Below are positions 26,761 through 34,542 of a stretch of 64,000 nucleotides of DNA, one piece after another (within the stretch, counting starts at the first letter, position 1; each line of letters starts with the position of its first letter). The notes beneath the pieces are model-generated. The model was not told the origin of the DNA, made no database searches, and was given only the letters and a program-made list of their open reading frames with translations. Both the position numbers and the translations under genes were made by a program. The stretch covers positions 1,612,001-1,676,000 of the forward strand of contig OZ253486.1 of NCBI GenBank assembly GCA_965261925.1, read 5' to 3'. This stretch comes from Bin87 sp965261925. GTDB taxonomy: Bacteria > Chloroflexota > Dehalococcoidia > Lucifugimonadales > UBA3495.

Positions 26761-27395
26761 TTGTGCGAGGCGTTGCCAAAGACCTGATTGTGGTGACAGC
26801 TGATTCACAGATACGCCATACAGTCGAAGCGCTACTGCACTACCGTTGCCAATCCCTCGCGATAAGCGGGTTCTCAGTGGATTTGGTGAGTCACCCCAAC
26901 CAGGACCCTGGCTGTCGGACGGATGCCGGGAGCGTGCTCGACTCACGTCGGATCTCCCATGACAAGGCAATAGTGATTTTCGATTTCGATGGCTGCGGCG
27001 AACACCACCTTTCTCCCAGCGATTTGGAAACCAAATTGGAGACCGAGTTCGCTAACCGAGGCTGGGACCGGGACCGCATTGCGTTCATAGTTATTGAACC
27101 TGAGCTGGAATCTTGGTTGTTCGGTGCGTCGTTCAGGCAAATCGAGATGGCAGTGAGTTGGTCACAAACTCAGGGGGTTCGAGAATGGCTCATCGAACGA
27201 GGGCACCTGCGGCCCGGGTCTCCAAAACCACTGGATCCGAAAGCTGCCATCGAATCGGTATTGTACCAACAGCAACGACCCCGATCCTCAAAACTATTCG
27301 CCGACCTTGCCCGCACCATTGGCCTTGCCCGCTGCCAAGACCGCGCCTTTCAGAAATTCCGAACCACTCTCCGGCGTTGGTTCCCTGCTGAATGA
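26757..27395 (+). CDS. small partner of the AAA ATPase, MAD4/DUF4276-like defence protein (tentative)
   Basis: About 212 residues from TTG 26757 (TTGA overlap with the ATPase stop); GTG 26763 is an alternative. The start is KDLIVVTADSQIRHTVEALL, followed by an acidic strand KAIVIFDFDGCGEHH, then IAFIVIEPELESWLFG, GVREWL, KPLDPKAAIESVL, RSSKLFADLA and the ending RRWFPAE. From memory this resembles the MAD4 proteins of methylation-associated defence and other TOPRIM-like partners of AAA ATPases; I could not check it. It probably forms a two-gene anti-phage or nucleic-acid-processing unit with its neighbour. A terminator follows directly. Confidence 0.65.
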   Translation: MIVRGVAKDLIVVTADSQIRHTVEALLHYRCQSLAISGFSVDLVSHPNQDPGCRTDAGSVLDSRRISHDKAIVIFDFDGCGEHHLSPSDLETKLETEFANRGWDRDRIAFIVIEPELESWLFGASFRQIEMAVSWSQTQGVREWLIERGHLRPGSPKPLDPKAAIESVLYQQQRPRSSKLFADLARTIGLARCQDRAFQKFRTTLRRWFPAE

Positions 27396-27398
27396 AAG

Positions 27399-27427
27399 AG
27401 GCGGCGCCATTTCGACGCCGCCTTTAT
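27399..27427 (+). terminator. terminator after the ATPase pair
   Basis: An 8-bp stem (AGGCGGCG / CGCCGCCT) with a 9-base loop, followed by TTAT. Also lies between the converging ATPase pair and CoA transferase genes. Confidence 0.65.
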
Positions 27428-27452
27428 GAACCCATTTCGAGCGGAAGCCCGC

Positions 27453-28142
27453 CTACGCCGGCCGCACCCGCATCTCCCGCAGGTCGTCGGCGATGATCAA
27501 CTCAGCCTCCGTCTGCTCCTGGATATCCTCCGGCGACCATCCCGGCGCGTTCTCGCGCAGAACAAACCCCGCCTCGGTGATCTCGAACAATCCCAAGTCT
27601 GTCGCCAGAAGCTTGACTGCGCCGGGCGCGGTGATGGGCAGGCTGCACTGCTTGAGGACGCGAGGCGCGCCATTCCGCTGGTTGTGCTCCATCGCGATGA
27701 ACACGCGCTTGGCGCAGGCGGCCAGGTCCATTGCGCCGCCGATGCCGCCGCCTTTGCGCACGGGTATGCGCCAGTTGGCGAAATCGCCGTTTTCGGACAC
27801 CTCGTACGCCCCCATCACCGTCACGTCCACCATTCCCTTCCTGATCAGCCCGAACGAATCGGCGTGATGCACGATGGCCATGCCGGGCAGGGCGACCACG
27901 TTCTGGCCGCCGGCGTTGACCAGGTGCCTGTCCTCCTCGCCCGCCGGAGCCAGGGGTCCAAAGCCGATAACCCCGTTTTCTGAGTGGAAGATGATCTCTT
28001 TGTCGGGCTCGCATTCCAGGTAGTTGGAACACAGCGTGGGCATACCCACGCCTAGATTCACGATCCAACCGTCCTGGAATTCCATCGCCAGCCGGTCGCA
28101 CATGGTCTGTCGCGAGAGACGGGGATTGTCGGCGGTAGTCAT
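27453..28142 (-). CDS. CoA transferase, subunit B (3-oxoacid CoA transferase type)
   Basis: Catalytic subunit of a heterodimeric family I CoA transferase. The catalytic glutamate sits in FHSENGVIGFGP. Other blocks are NLGVGMPTL near the N-terminus, VNAGGQNVVALPGMAIVHHADSF, VMGAYEVSENGDFANW and KGGGIGGAMDLAACAKRVFIAMEH. Its 229 residues are standard. It follows subunit A by 67 bp, with an AAGGAG ribosome site. The exact acid substrate is unclear (succinyl-, acetoacetyl- or 3-oxoadipyl-CoA transferase). Confidence 0.9.
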   Translation of the reverse strand: MTTADNPRLSRQTMCDRLAMEFQDGWIVNLGVGMPTLCSNYLECEPDKEIIFHSENGVIGFGPLAPAGEEDRHLVNAGGQNVVALPGMAIVHHADSFGLIRKGMVDVTVMGAYEVSENGDFANWRIPVRKGGGIGGAMDLAACAKRVFIAMEHNQRNGAPRVLKQCSLPITAPGAVKLLATDLGLFEITEAGFVLRENAPGWSPEDIQEQTEAELIIADDLREMRVRPA

Positions 28143-28179
28143 CGTTGTACTCCTTATGATCGTTGTGGCGTCACCAGCG

Positions 28180-28193
28180 CCGGGTTAACCCGG
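28180..28193. repeat. 14-bp perfect palindrome between CoA transferase genes
   Basis: CCGGGTTAACCCGG, in the 67-bp gap between subunits A and B. It could be an operator or an mRNA hairpin that balances the two subunits; there is no T run. Confidence 0.5.
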
Positions 28194-28209
28194 TGGTGAG
28201 AGACCGGTC

Positions 28210-28908
28210 TCAGTCCCAAATGCCATCATCGGGAATCTTCACCAGTCGGTCAACATAAACACCCGGCACGTGGACGCAATCCGGGTCGATCTCCCCGGGT
28301 TCCACGATGCTGTCCTCAACTTCGACGACCGTGACGTCCGCCGCCATCGCCATGAGGGGGTTGAAGTTGCGCTGGGTCAGGCGGAACTGGAGGTTTCCAA
28401 AGGTGTCGGCCCGGTACGCGCGGATCAGCGCGAAATCCGCCGGCAACGGAAACTCCAACACGTAGGTCCGGCCGTTGATCTCCCGGTGCTCCTTGCCTTC
28501 CGCCAGTTCGGTCCCCACGCTGGCCGGCGTGTAAAAGGCCCCGATCCCGGCCCCGGCCGCTCGCATGCGCTCGGCCAAAGTGCCCTGCGGAACCAGTTCC
28601 GCGTCCAGCACGCCATCGTTGTACATCTGCACGAACGGCGTGATCTGCGACGGGTGCGTCGGTGCCGTAAACGCGCAGATCATCTTCTTGACCTGACCCG
28701 CTTCGACCAACGTTCCCACGTCCACCCGGTCGTCCATTGAACCAGCGTTGTTGGAGATGCCCGTCAGGTCTTTGATGCCCAGCCGGTGTACTGCGGCCAG
28801 AAGGTTGCGGGCCAGGCCCACGTTTCCAAAACCTGGCGACATGAACGTCATGCCGTCTTTCATGTCGGCTACAGCCGAGTCGAAATCGGAGAAAACCTTG
28901 TTCTTCAT
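28210..28908 (-). CDS. CoA transferase, subunit A (3-oxoacid CoA transferase type)
   Basis: The CoA-binding subunit. Recognisable blocks are MKDGMTFMSPGFGNVG, LTGISNNAG, KKMICAFTAPTHPS, VPQGTLAERMRAAGAGIGAFYTP, and the C-terminal RNFNPLMAMAADVTVVEVED and IDPDCVHVPGVYVDRLV. The open frame extends 30 codons upstream; ATG 28908 (MKNKVFSDFDSAV) is where the family begins, though its ribosome site is weak. It heads a two-gene operon with subunit B. Confidence 0.9.
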   Translation of the reverse strand: MKNKVFSDFDSAVADMKDGMTFMSPGFGNVGLARNLLAAVHRLGIKDLTGISNNAGSMDDRVDVGTLVEAGQVKKMICAFTAPTHPSQITPFVQMYNDGVLDAELVPQGTLAERMRAAGAGIGAFYTPASVGTELAEGKEHREINGRTYVLEFPLPADFALIRAYRADTFGNLQFRLTQRNFNPLMAMAADVTVVEVEDSIVEPGEIDPDCVHVPGVYVDRLVKIPDDGIWD

Positions 28909-28988
28909 TGGGGTGGGCTCCCATTTCTGGTGTCGCCGCCACTGCTCGAAGGCGATACCGCCGTCATCGGTGGCGCGACGGGTGCGGC

Positions 28989-29016
28989 CATTATACAAGC
29001 AACACCAACGCTGGCA
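28989..29016 (-). promoter_or_regulatory. promoter of the CoA transferase operon
   Basis: On the minus strand TTGCCA (29011-29016), a 16-base spacer and TATAAT (28989-28994), about 80 bp before the ATG. Confidence 0.65.
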
Positions 29017-29102
29017 ACGCGCCTTTCATTCACGTCTGCCCGCCACGCCCGTCTGTTACGCCTGCCCGCCACAAAAGGATAACGGCAATTCCAATGCAGC
29101 CG

Positions 29103-30017
29103 TCAACCATTGTCGCCCGGTCCGGTCTGTAGCCTGAGCGGCGCGATCGGATTGGCCTCACCCGGCGGTAAAGCCAGGTCTCCGGCACGCCCCCGCCACC
29201 GGTCCGCCAAGGGCCAGGATAGTAGCGGCGAGTTGCTATCCGTACCCATGCTGACGTCCGCGAGTTCCCCGCTGCCGGTGTCCTGATCGTCGTCGGGGTC
29301 GTCGGCGTCCGGACGCCACGGCCATGGCAGATGCCGCAGCCACGGCTCGGGACCTCCGTATCCGTTCGCTTCGGCAACCACGGCCATCACCTGGTGAGGA
29401 CGGTAAACTCGGTGCGTCGGTTGCTCCGCCAGTATCGCTTCCTGGTCGATGGTGGCCCACAGCGCGGCAACGGACGTCGCTCCGACGCTGCGGGCGCACG
29501 CGATGTCCTGCGGCCCATCTCCCACGTACATGGCGTCGCCCGGATCGACGCCCATCGTCTCCAGAACATCGATCAGCCCGTCGGGCGCCGGCTTGTAGGG
29601 CCGCGCGTCGGTCTTGAAGTTGGCGTATTCGACCAGCGGGGCAAGCCCGGACTCTCTCAGCTCCAGCTCCCCGAAGTATGGGACCTTGTCCGATAATATG
29701 CCCACGCGTATCCCGCGTCGGCGGAACGCGTTCAGTAGCGTGGTAACCCCCGGATACAGGTAACGGCGATGTCCGTCAATCGCGTGGTAATGCTTCAGGT
29801 AAACGGGGAGGATGCCTTCCAATTCGTCCTGCGCCTCCGGATCGCTGCCGAAAAACCACAGGAGGTGTTGGTGAAATGGTCGATGAAACTCCGCGGCGAC
29901 CGCTTCGGCGGTGGGCGGCTTCATGCCCAATTCCGTTGCGGTGCTCTCCATCAGCCCCAGATGGATTCCCCAGCTGTTCCACAGGGTCAAATCCCAGTCG
30001 AATACCACCGCCCGCAT
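29103..30017 (-). CDS. HAD-superfamily hydrolase, phosphoglycolate phosphatase-like
   Basis: Motif I is VFDWDLTLWNSW, with the nucleophile and acid aspartates. A helical cap follows (HRPFHQHLLWFF, LKHYHAIDGHRRYLYPG), then motif II (VGILSDK), the motif III lysine in RPYKPAPDGL, and the motif IV aspartates in AMYVGDGPQDIACARSVGA. This is subfamily IA, like Gph. At 304 residues it is longer than usual: the last 80 residues are an acidic and then basic low-complexity tail (DADDPDDDQDTGSGEL) with no known domain. Substrate unknown. Confidence 0.85.
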   Translation of the reverse strand: MRAVVFDWDLTLWNSWGIHLGLMESTATELGMKPPTAEAVAAEFHRPFHQHLLWFFGSDPEAQDELEGILPVYLKHYHAIDGHRRYLYPGVTTLLNAFRRRGIRVGILSDKVPYFGELELRESGLAPLVEYANFKTDARPYKPAPDGLIDVLETMGVDPGDAMYVGDGPQDIACARSVGATSVAALWATIDQEAILAEQPTHRVYRPHQVMAVVAEANGYGGPEPWLRHLPWPWRPDADDPDDDQDTGSGELADVSMGTDSNSPLLSWPLADRWRGRAGDLALPPGEANPIAPLRLQTGPGDNG

Positions 30018-30080
30018 GACCTGCCTCTCGCTGCCCGGCTGGGCCGCTACGGACTTCAGCGCGGTCGCCTTGCGGCGCGT

Positions 30081-30884
30081 CTAACAGTGACCCGGGTGGC
30101 TGTGTCCCCCGCCCTGGTAGTCGATGGCGCTGGGCATCACCGTAGTGCCGGGGTGGTCCGCTCGCCCGAGTTTCACCGTAACCGCTCCGCTCGCGTAGTG
30201 CAGCACACCGCTGACCTCTAGCGTCTGCGATTCGGACAGATAGGTGATGTCGCCGTTGGATTCCACCCGGAACGGCCGGTCGTGGCCGGGATAAATGGTG
30301 TTGGCCGCCGCAACGATCTTCTGGATACTGGCCCTGGCGTCGGCCTCGCTCCAGAAGATGATCGCCGGCGCTCCCCTGCCGATGGCTCCCGCGTCCGACA
30401 TGGCGTCGCCGCCAATGCACACCGCGCCGGCATCTGTCTCGACCACCACGCTGATGTGCCCGCGAGTGTGTCCCGGGGTTTCGATGATGCGGACTCCGGG
30501 CTCCAGTTCCGTTTCGCCGCTGACCGCGTTCACCTTCTGATTCAGTAGGGTGTCCGCGAAATACCTCGCGGTAGCCAGGTCGCCAACCCGGGGGTTGCGG
30601 CTATATTCCAACTCATCGGCGTGGATCACGATTTCCGCGTTGGGGAACAGATCGGTATTCTGGGAGTGGTCCCAGTGGGCGTGAGTCAGGATCACCCTTC
30701 CGATATCATCCGTGGAAATGCCATGCGCGGCGAGCTCGTCAACCAGCATGTTGCGGCGGCCGAAATGCGCCACGTCCACAATGGAAAGCACCTCACCGCG
30801 AATCAGCGTGACGGTGCACAGTCCCAATCGGGTCTGGTCCGTGTTGATCGAGTAGCCGCCCATGATGATTTCCAGTTCCGGCAT
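30081..30884 (-). CDS. MBL-fold metallo-hydrolase
   Basis: Metallo-beta-lactamase-fold hydrolase with the metal motif THAHWDHSQNTDLF, the third-site histidine in TPGHTRGHISVVVE, the aspartate in CIGGDAMSD and the late histidine in YPGHDRPF. A long open frame continues upstream, but ATG 30884 fits the family start (MPELEIIMGGYS). It resembles lactonase and N-acyl-homoserine-lactonase-like members in length and layout, but the substrate is not predictable. The -10 box TATAAT on the minus strand is at 30936-30941. Divergent from the amidohydrolase gene 106 bp away. Confidence 0.87.
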   Translation of the reverse strand: MPELEIIMGGYSINTDQTRLGLCTVTLIRGEVLSIVDVAHFGRRNMLVDELAAHGISTDDIGRVILTHAHWDHSQNTDLFPNAEIVIHADELEYSRNPRVGDLATARYFADTLLNQKVNAVSGETELEPGVRIIETPGHTRGHISVVVETDAGAVCIGGDAMSDAGAIGRGAPAIIFWSEADARASIQKIVAAANTIYPGHDRPFRVESNGDITYLSESQTLEVSGVLHYASGAVTVKLGRADHPGTTVMPSAIDYQGGGHSHPGHC

Positions 30885-30935
30885 AATGTTGCTCCCGATG
30901 CGTCCGCATCCCGGTTTCAGGCTTGGTCGGACGCG

Positions 30936-30941
30936 ATTATA
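30936..30941 (-). promoter_or_regulatory. -10 box for the MBL-fold gene
   Basis: TATAAT followed by CGC on the minus strand, about 50 bp before ATG 30884; no good -35 box. Confidence 0.45.
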
Positions 30942-30990
30942 GCACCGCGAATGGAAGATCCTGCTTGACTCGCTGTCCCTCCGTGCGCCA

Positions 30991-32514
30991 ATGACCCCTT
31001 CTGCCGACATCGTTTTGCTCAACGGTAGGATCCTCGCTGGCGAGGGCAGCCCGACCGCGCTGGCAGTGGCCGGCGGCCGGGTCCTTGCCGTCGGCCGCGA
31101 CGCTGAAATCCGTCGGTTGGCCACGAAGCACACGACAATACTGGACTGCGCCGGCCGCGCGGTCATCCCGGGCATCGTCGACGCCCATTGCCACCTGTTG
31201 GCTTCGGCCGCTGCCAGCTTGCGTGTCGATTGCCGACCTGCTGCGACCGGAGATGTCGACGCGATCGTCGATGCGTTGCGCCGGGCCGCCGCGTCTTCGG
31301 ACCGCTGGGTTCGCGGCTACGGCTACGACGACTCGCCGGTCGGTTTGGGACGGCATTTGGACCGTCGTGACCTTGACCGGGTTTCCACGGCGCGGCCCGT
31401 GCGCGTGGAGCATCGTTCCGGCCACGCCTGCGTGCTGAACAGCCGCGCGTTGGCCATGGTCGGAATCGACCGTCAGACCCCAAACCCGCCTGGAGGCGTG
31501 ATTGTCCGGGATCACGACGGCGAACCGACCGGCCTGTTGCTGGAAATGTCCGGCTGGCTGCGCCGGCGCGCGGGCGAACCCGATCACCGCTCTCCAGGCG
31601 CATCAGAGGACGCTCTACGGGATGTCGGCCAGCGGATGCTCGCCTATGGAATAACCGGCGCCACAGATGCCGGACCGGACAATGGCCCGGACCGTTGGCG
31701 TTATTTTGAGGCGGCGACCGGTTCGGGAGCCTTTCCGTTGCGTTTGACCATGATGGCCGGTGGGGATCACTTGGAAGAAATGCGCGAGGCTGGCCTCGGC
31801 TATGGTTCCACCTCAAGCGCCGGTCTGCTGACAGTTGGCCACGCCAAGATTATGCTTACCGCTTCGGTCGGACGCTTGCATCCCCATCCCGACCAACTGG
31901 CCCGGATGGTGGCCCACGCTCACGACCTGGGTTTTCCGGTGGCGATCCACGCGGTGGAGCGGGACGCCGTTGTCGCCGCCGCGCTGGCGATCAAGGAAAC
32001 TCGGCCCGTCACATCCATCGACGGCAGCCGGCCTCAAGACCGCATCGAGCACTGCGGCGAGTGCCCTCCGGACGTTCTGGACTTGGTGGCTCAAAGCGGC
32101 GCCATGGTGGTGGAAAATCCCGGGTTTTTGCACTACGACGGCGAGCGATACCGCCGTACCGTCGACGCCGACCTGCTGCCGCATCTCTACCCCGTGGGGG
32201 CGCTGGCCGCCCGGGGAGTCCGCGTCGCCCTTGGTTCCGACGCGCCGGTCGTAGACCCGAACCCGTGGGCGGCTATCGCGGCGTCAATGTCGCGCCAATC
32301 GGGCAACGGAGTCCATGTCGGAGGGATCGGGGTGCCCACGGTGGTGGCGGCGATAGCCATGCACTCGGGTGCAAGGCGCATCGTGTCGGGTATGCCGGCG
32401 GACTTGGCGGTCGTGGAACCGGATCCGATGGCGGTTACGTCCGCCGAGTTGCCTACGGTCCGCTCCGTGGCGACTATCGTGGACGGCCGCGTCGCGTGGT
32501 GCGATGGTACATGA
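30991..32514 (+). CDS. amidohydrolase, YtcJ-like
   Basis: A 507-residue metal-dependent hydrolase of the amidohydrolase-3 branch. It has the N-terminal beta-sandwich start ADIVLLNGRILAGEG, the metal motif PGIVDAHCHLL near residue 65, RHSGH-like EHRSGHACVLNSRAL, an HAVERDAVVAAAL histidine, RIEHCGECPPDVL, and the C-terminal ALGSDAPVVDPNPW aspartate. The ending GMPADLAVVEPDP is typical of the family. The substrate may be an amide or a cyclic urea-like compound. Divergently arranged with the MBL hydrolase. Confidence 0.88.
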   Translation: MTPSADIVLLNGRILAGEGSPTALAVAGGRVLAVGRDAEIRRLATKHTTILDCAGRAVIPGIVDAHCHLLASAAASLRVDCRPAATGDVDAIVDALRRAAASSDRWVRGYGYDDSPVGLGRHLDRRDLDRVSTARPVRVEHRSGHACVLNSRALAMVGIDRQTPNPPGGVIVRDHDGEPTGLLLEMSGWLRRRAGEPDHRSPGASEDALRDVGQRMLAYGITGATDAGPDNGPDRWRYFEAATGSGAFPLRLTMMAGGDHLEEMREAGLGYGSTSSAGLLTVGHAKIMLTASVGRLHPHPDQLARMVAHAHDLGFPVAIHAVERDAVVAAALAIKETRPVTSIDGSRPQDRIEHCGECPPDVLDLVAQSGAMVVENPGFLHYDGERYRRTVDADLLPHLYPVGALAARGVRVALGSDAPVVDPNPWAAIAASMSRQSGNGVHVGGIGVPTVVAAIAMHSGARRIVSGMPADLAVVEPDPMAVTSAELPTVRSVATIVDGRVAWCDGT

Positions 32515-32624
32515 GCCCGACGACGACGCGCCCGGCATCATTAACCGTCCGACAACGAAAGCGGCCTGCTTTCCCGGTCGAAACTCGGAAAAGCCGGCCG
32601 TTGCAGTAGACGTATCTGGGGCGA

Positions 32625-33512
32625 TCAGTGCCGCGCTCGATCCTGGAATTCTCGCTCCGTCGTGGCCGCTTCCACCGCCTGGTACTCAGGCAGGCTGATC
32701 AGCGCCTCCACTTCGGCTCGACGCTGGGCCACTTCTGCGGCTCCGATACCGATGTGACCGGTGTCCCGCAGGCTGGTGTACGCCCGTTGGATGCCCTGCA
32801 CGGCAGCAATGGCCGGTGTCGTGGCGTAGATGATGACCTTGTAGCCCAACTCCTCGTATTCCTGCACGGTGATGTCGTCGGTGCCGGCGATGACCAGCAG
32901 CGGCACGTCGGTCACTCCGGCGCGGTAGGTCGCCAGGTCTTCGCGCTGGCGCACTCCCCGGGGCATCACCACGTCCACGCCCAGATCACGCAGGGCGTTG
33001 CCCCGCTGGATGGCATCGTCCATGTCGCCCTCAACCGCCGTGAACGAGTCCGTGCGGCCGATGATCAAAAAGTCGGGGTCGCTGCGCGCCTCTACCGCGT
33101 ACCGCATCTTTTCCAGGAACTCGTCGATGGGAATGACGTGCTCCAGGCCCGCGTGATATGAGGCCCGTTTGGGGAACACCTGGTCCTCGATGTGAATGCC
33201 GCAGATGCCGGCCCGCTCGAACACGCGCACCGTGTGCATGGTGTGCACCGGATCTCCATAGCCGGCTCCGGCGTCGCAGATCACCGGCAGCGGCACCGAT
33301 TTCGCCACTCGCTCGGCCACATCGACCTGCTCAGTCAGCGTCATCAGCGGCTCGGTTACCGCCAGGTGGGCGCCGCTCATGTAGCCGCCGACGTACACGG
33401 TATCGAACCCCAGGGATTGCACTACTCGGGCCGACATCGGATCGTAGGCGCCCGGCGCGACTATCGTCTCACCGGCGGTCAGTCGGTTTTTCAGGTCGGA
33501 ACGCAGAGACAT
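32625..33512 (-). CDS. isocitrate lyase/PEP mutase-superfamily protein with altered active site
   Basis: A TIM-barrel of the PEP mutase/isocitrate lyase superfamily, 295 residues. Fold markers are APGAYDPMSARV, GFDTVYVGGYM, the phosphate-side D80 region and the IHIEDQVFPKR strand. Two catalytic positions differ from the lyases: the usual D-x-D-TGYG reads DAGAGYGD (second Asp to Gly 82), and the KKCGH/KRCGH loop reads KRASYH (Cys to Ala 117). So it is unlikely to be a true (methyl)isocitrate lyase; oxaloacetate decarboxylase or an unknown C-C cleaving enzyme are options. Monocistronic. Confidence 0.82.
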   Translation of the reverse strand: MSLRSDLKNRLTAGETIVAPGAYDPMSARVVQSLGFDTVYVGGYMSGAHLAVTEPLMTLTEQVDVAERVAKSVPLPVICDAGAGYGDPVHTMHTVRVFERAGICGIHIEDQVFPKRASYHAGLEHVIPIDEFLEKMRYAVEARSDPDFLIIGRTDSFTAVEGDMDDAIQRGNALRDLGVDVVMPRGVRQREDLATYRAGVTDVPLLVIAGTDDITVQEYEELGYKVIIYATTPAIAAVQGIQRAYTSLRDTGHIGIGAAEVAQRRAEVEALISLPEYQAVEAATTEREFQDRARH

Positions 33513-33663
33513 TTGAGTACACCTCCGGTCGGGCAGGGATGTTCGGTGGACAGGATTGATCAGCGGATTCGTGCCGCAAAGCGTACCATACCGGAGCCCA
33601 GCGCACAGACCGGATCGACGACCCGCGCCGAATGTTTGCCCCGCCTGGAAATGTCGGCCCCGC

Positions 33664-34488
33664 CTAGATCGGAAAAGTCCGCTCCAGAGCCCCGCGTTGG
33701 TCTGTCGTGAGGCTCCAGCCCGAGGCCGCGCAATTGGCCTCCGTTCTGTCTACGCTGTTGGATTTCGGGATGGCGATGACCCCTTCCTGGTCCGCAACCC
33801 AGTTCAGAGCGATTTGCGCCACCGTTTTCCCGACCTCTCCGGCGATTTCCTCCAGGACCTCGTTGTCGCGATTTCTGCCCAGAGCCCTACGAATGCGCCC
33901 GCCCCGGTCGCCGACCAGCGCTCCTTCGTGCAACGGCGAATACGCGATGACCGTGATGTCGTTCCGCCGACAGTAGGGGATCACGTCGCGTTCCGCGCTG
34001 CGCCGGCGCAGGTTGTACAGGATCTGGTTGGACACGATCGGCACGTTGGGCATCGCCGCTTGGGCTTCCCGCATCTCATCCACGGAAAAATTGCTGACGC
34101 CCACGTGCTCCACCCTGCCGTCCGAGACCAGCCGATCCATTGCCCGCATGGTCTCCGCAATTGGAACCCTGGGGTTGGGCCAATGAATTTGATACAGGTC
34201 GACCTTGTCCACAGCGAGCAACCGCAGGCTTTTCTCGGCGGCTTTCAGCACCTCGTCGTAGCGCAGATTGCTCCCCAGGACCTTGGTCGCCACGATCACC
34301 TTGTCTCGAATGCCGGCTATGGCCTCGCCCACCGCCGCTTCGGTGCGGTACATCTCCGCCGTATCGATTAGGTTGGCGCCCAGTTCGACCCCCCGTCGCA
34401 ACGGCTCGGGTCCCCCGGTGTACCGCCACGTTCCCAACCCAATCTCCGGGACCATCAGCGCGGACGCTCCCAACCGTTTGTAGTTCAT
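33664..34488 (-). CDS. aldo/keto reductase
   Basis: NAD(P)H-dependent carbonyl reductase of the AKR superfamily, 274 residues. The catalytic tetrad is readable: aspartate and tyrosine in LIDTAEMYRTE, lysine in IVATKVL, histidine in YQIHWPNP. The cofactor-binding C-terminus reads IAIPKSNSVDRTEANCAA. GVSNFSVDEMREAQ and AYSPLHEGAL are further family blocks. Monocistronic, minus strand; substrate unknown. Confidence 0.9.
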   Translation of the reverse strand: MNYKRLGASALMVPEIGLGTWRYTGGPEPLRRGVELGANLIDTAEMYRTEAAVGEAIAGIRDKVIVATKVLGSNLRYDEVLKAAEKSLRLLAVDKVDLYQIHWPNPRVPIAETMRAMDRLVSDGRVEHVGVSNFSVDEMREAQAAMPNVPIVSNQILYNLRRRSAERDVIPYCRRNDITVIAYSPLHEGALVGDRGGRIRRALGRNRDNEVLEEIAGEVGKTVAQIALNWVADQEGVIAIPKSNSVDRTEANCAASGWSLTTDQRGALERTFPI

Positions 34489-34542
34489 GGCAACTGTTTC
34501 CTTCGTCCGGTTGGTTCCGGTGCGCGTGCGCTCACCAAAAGA

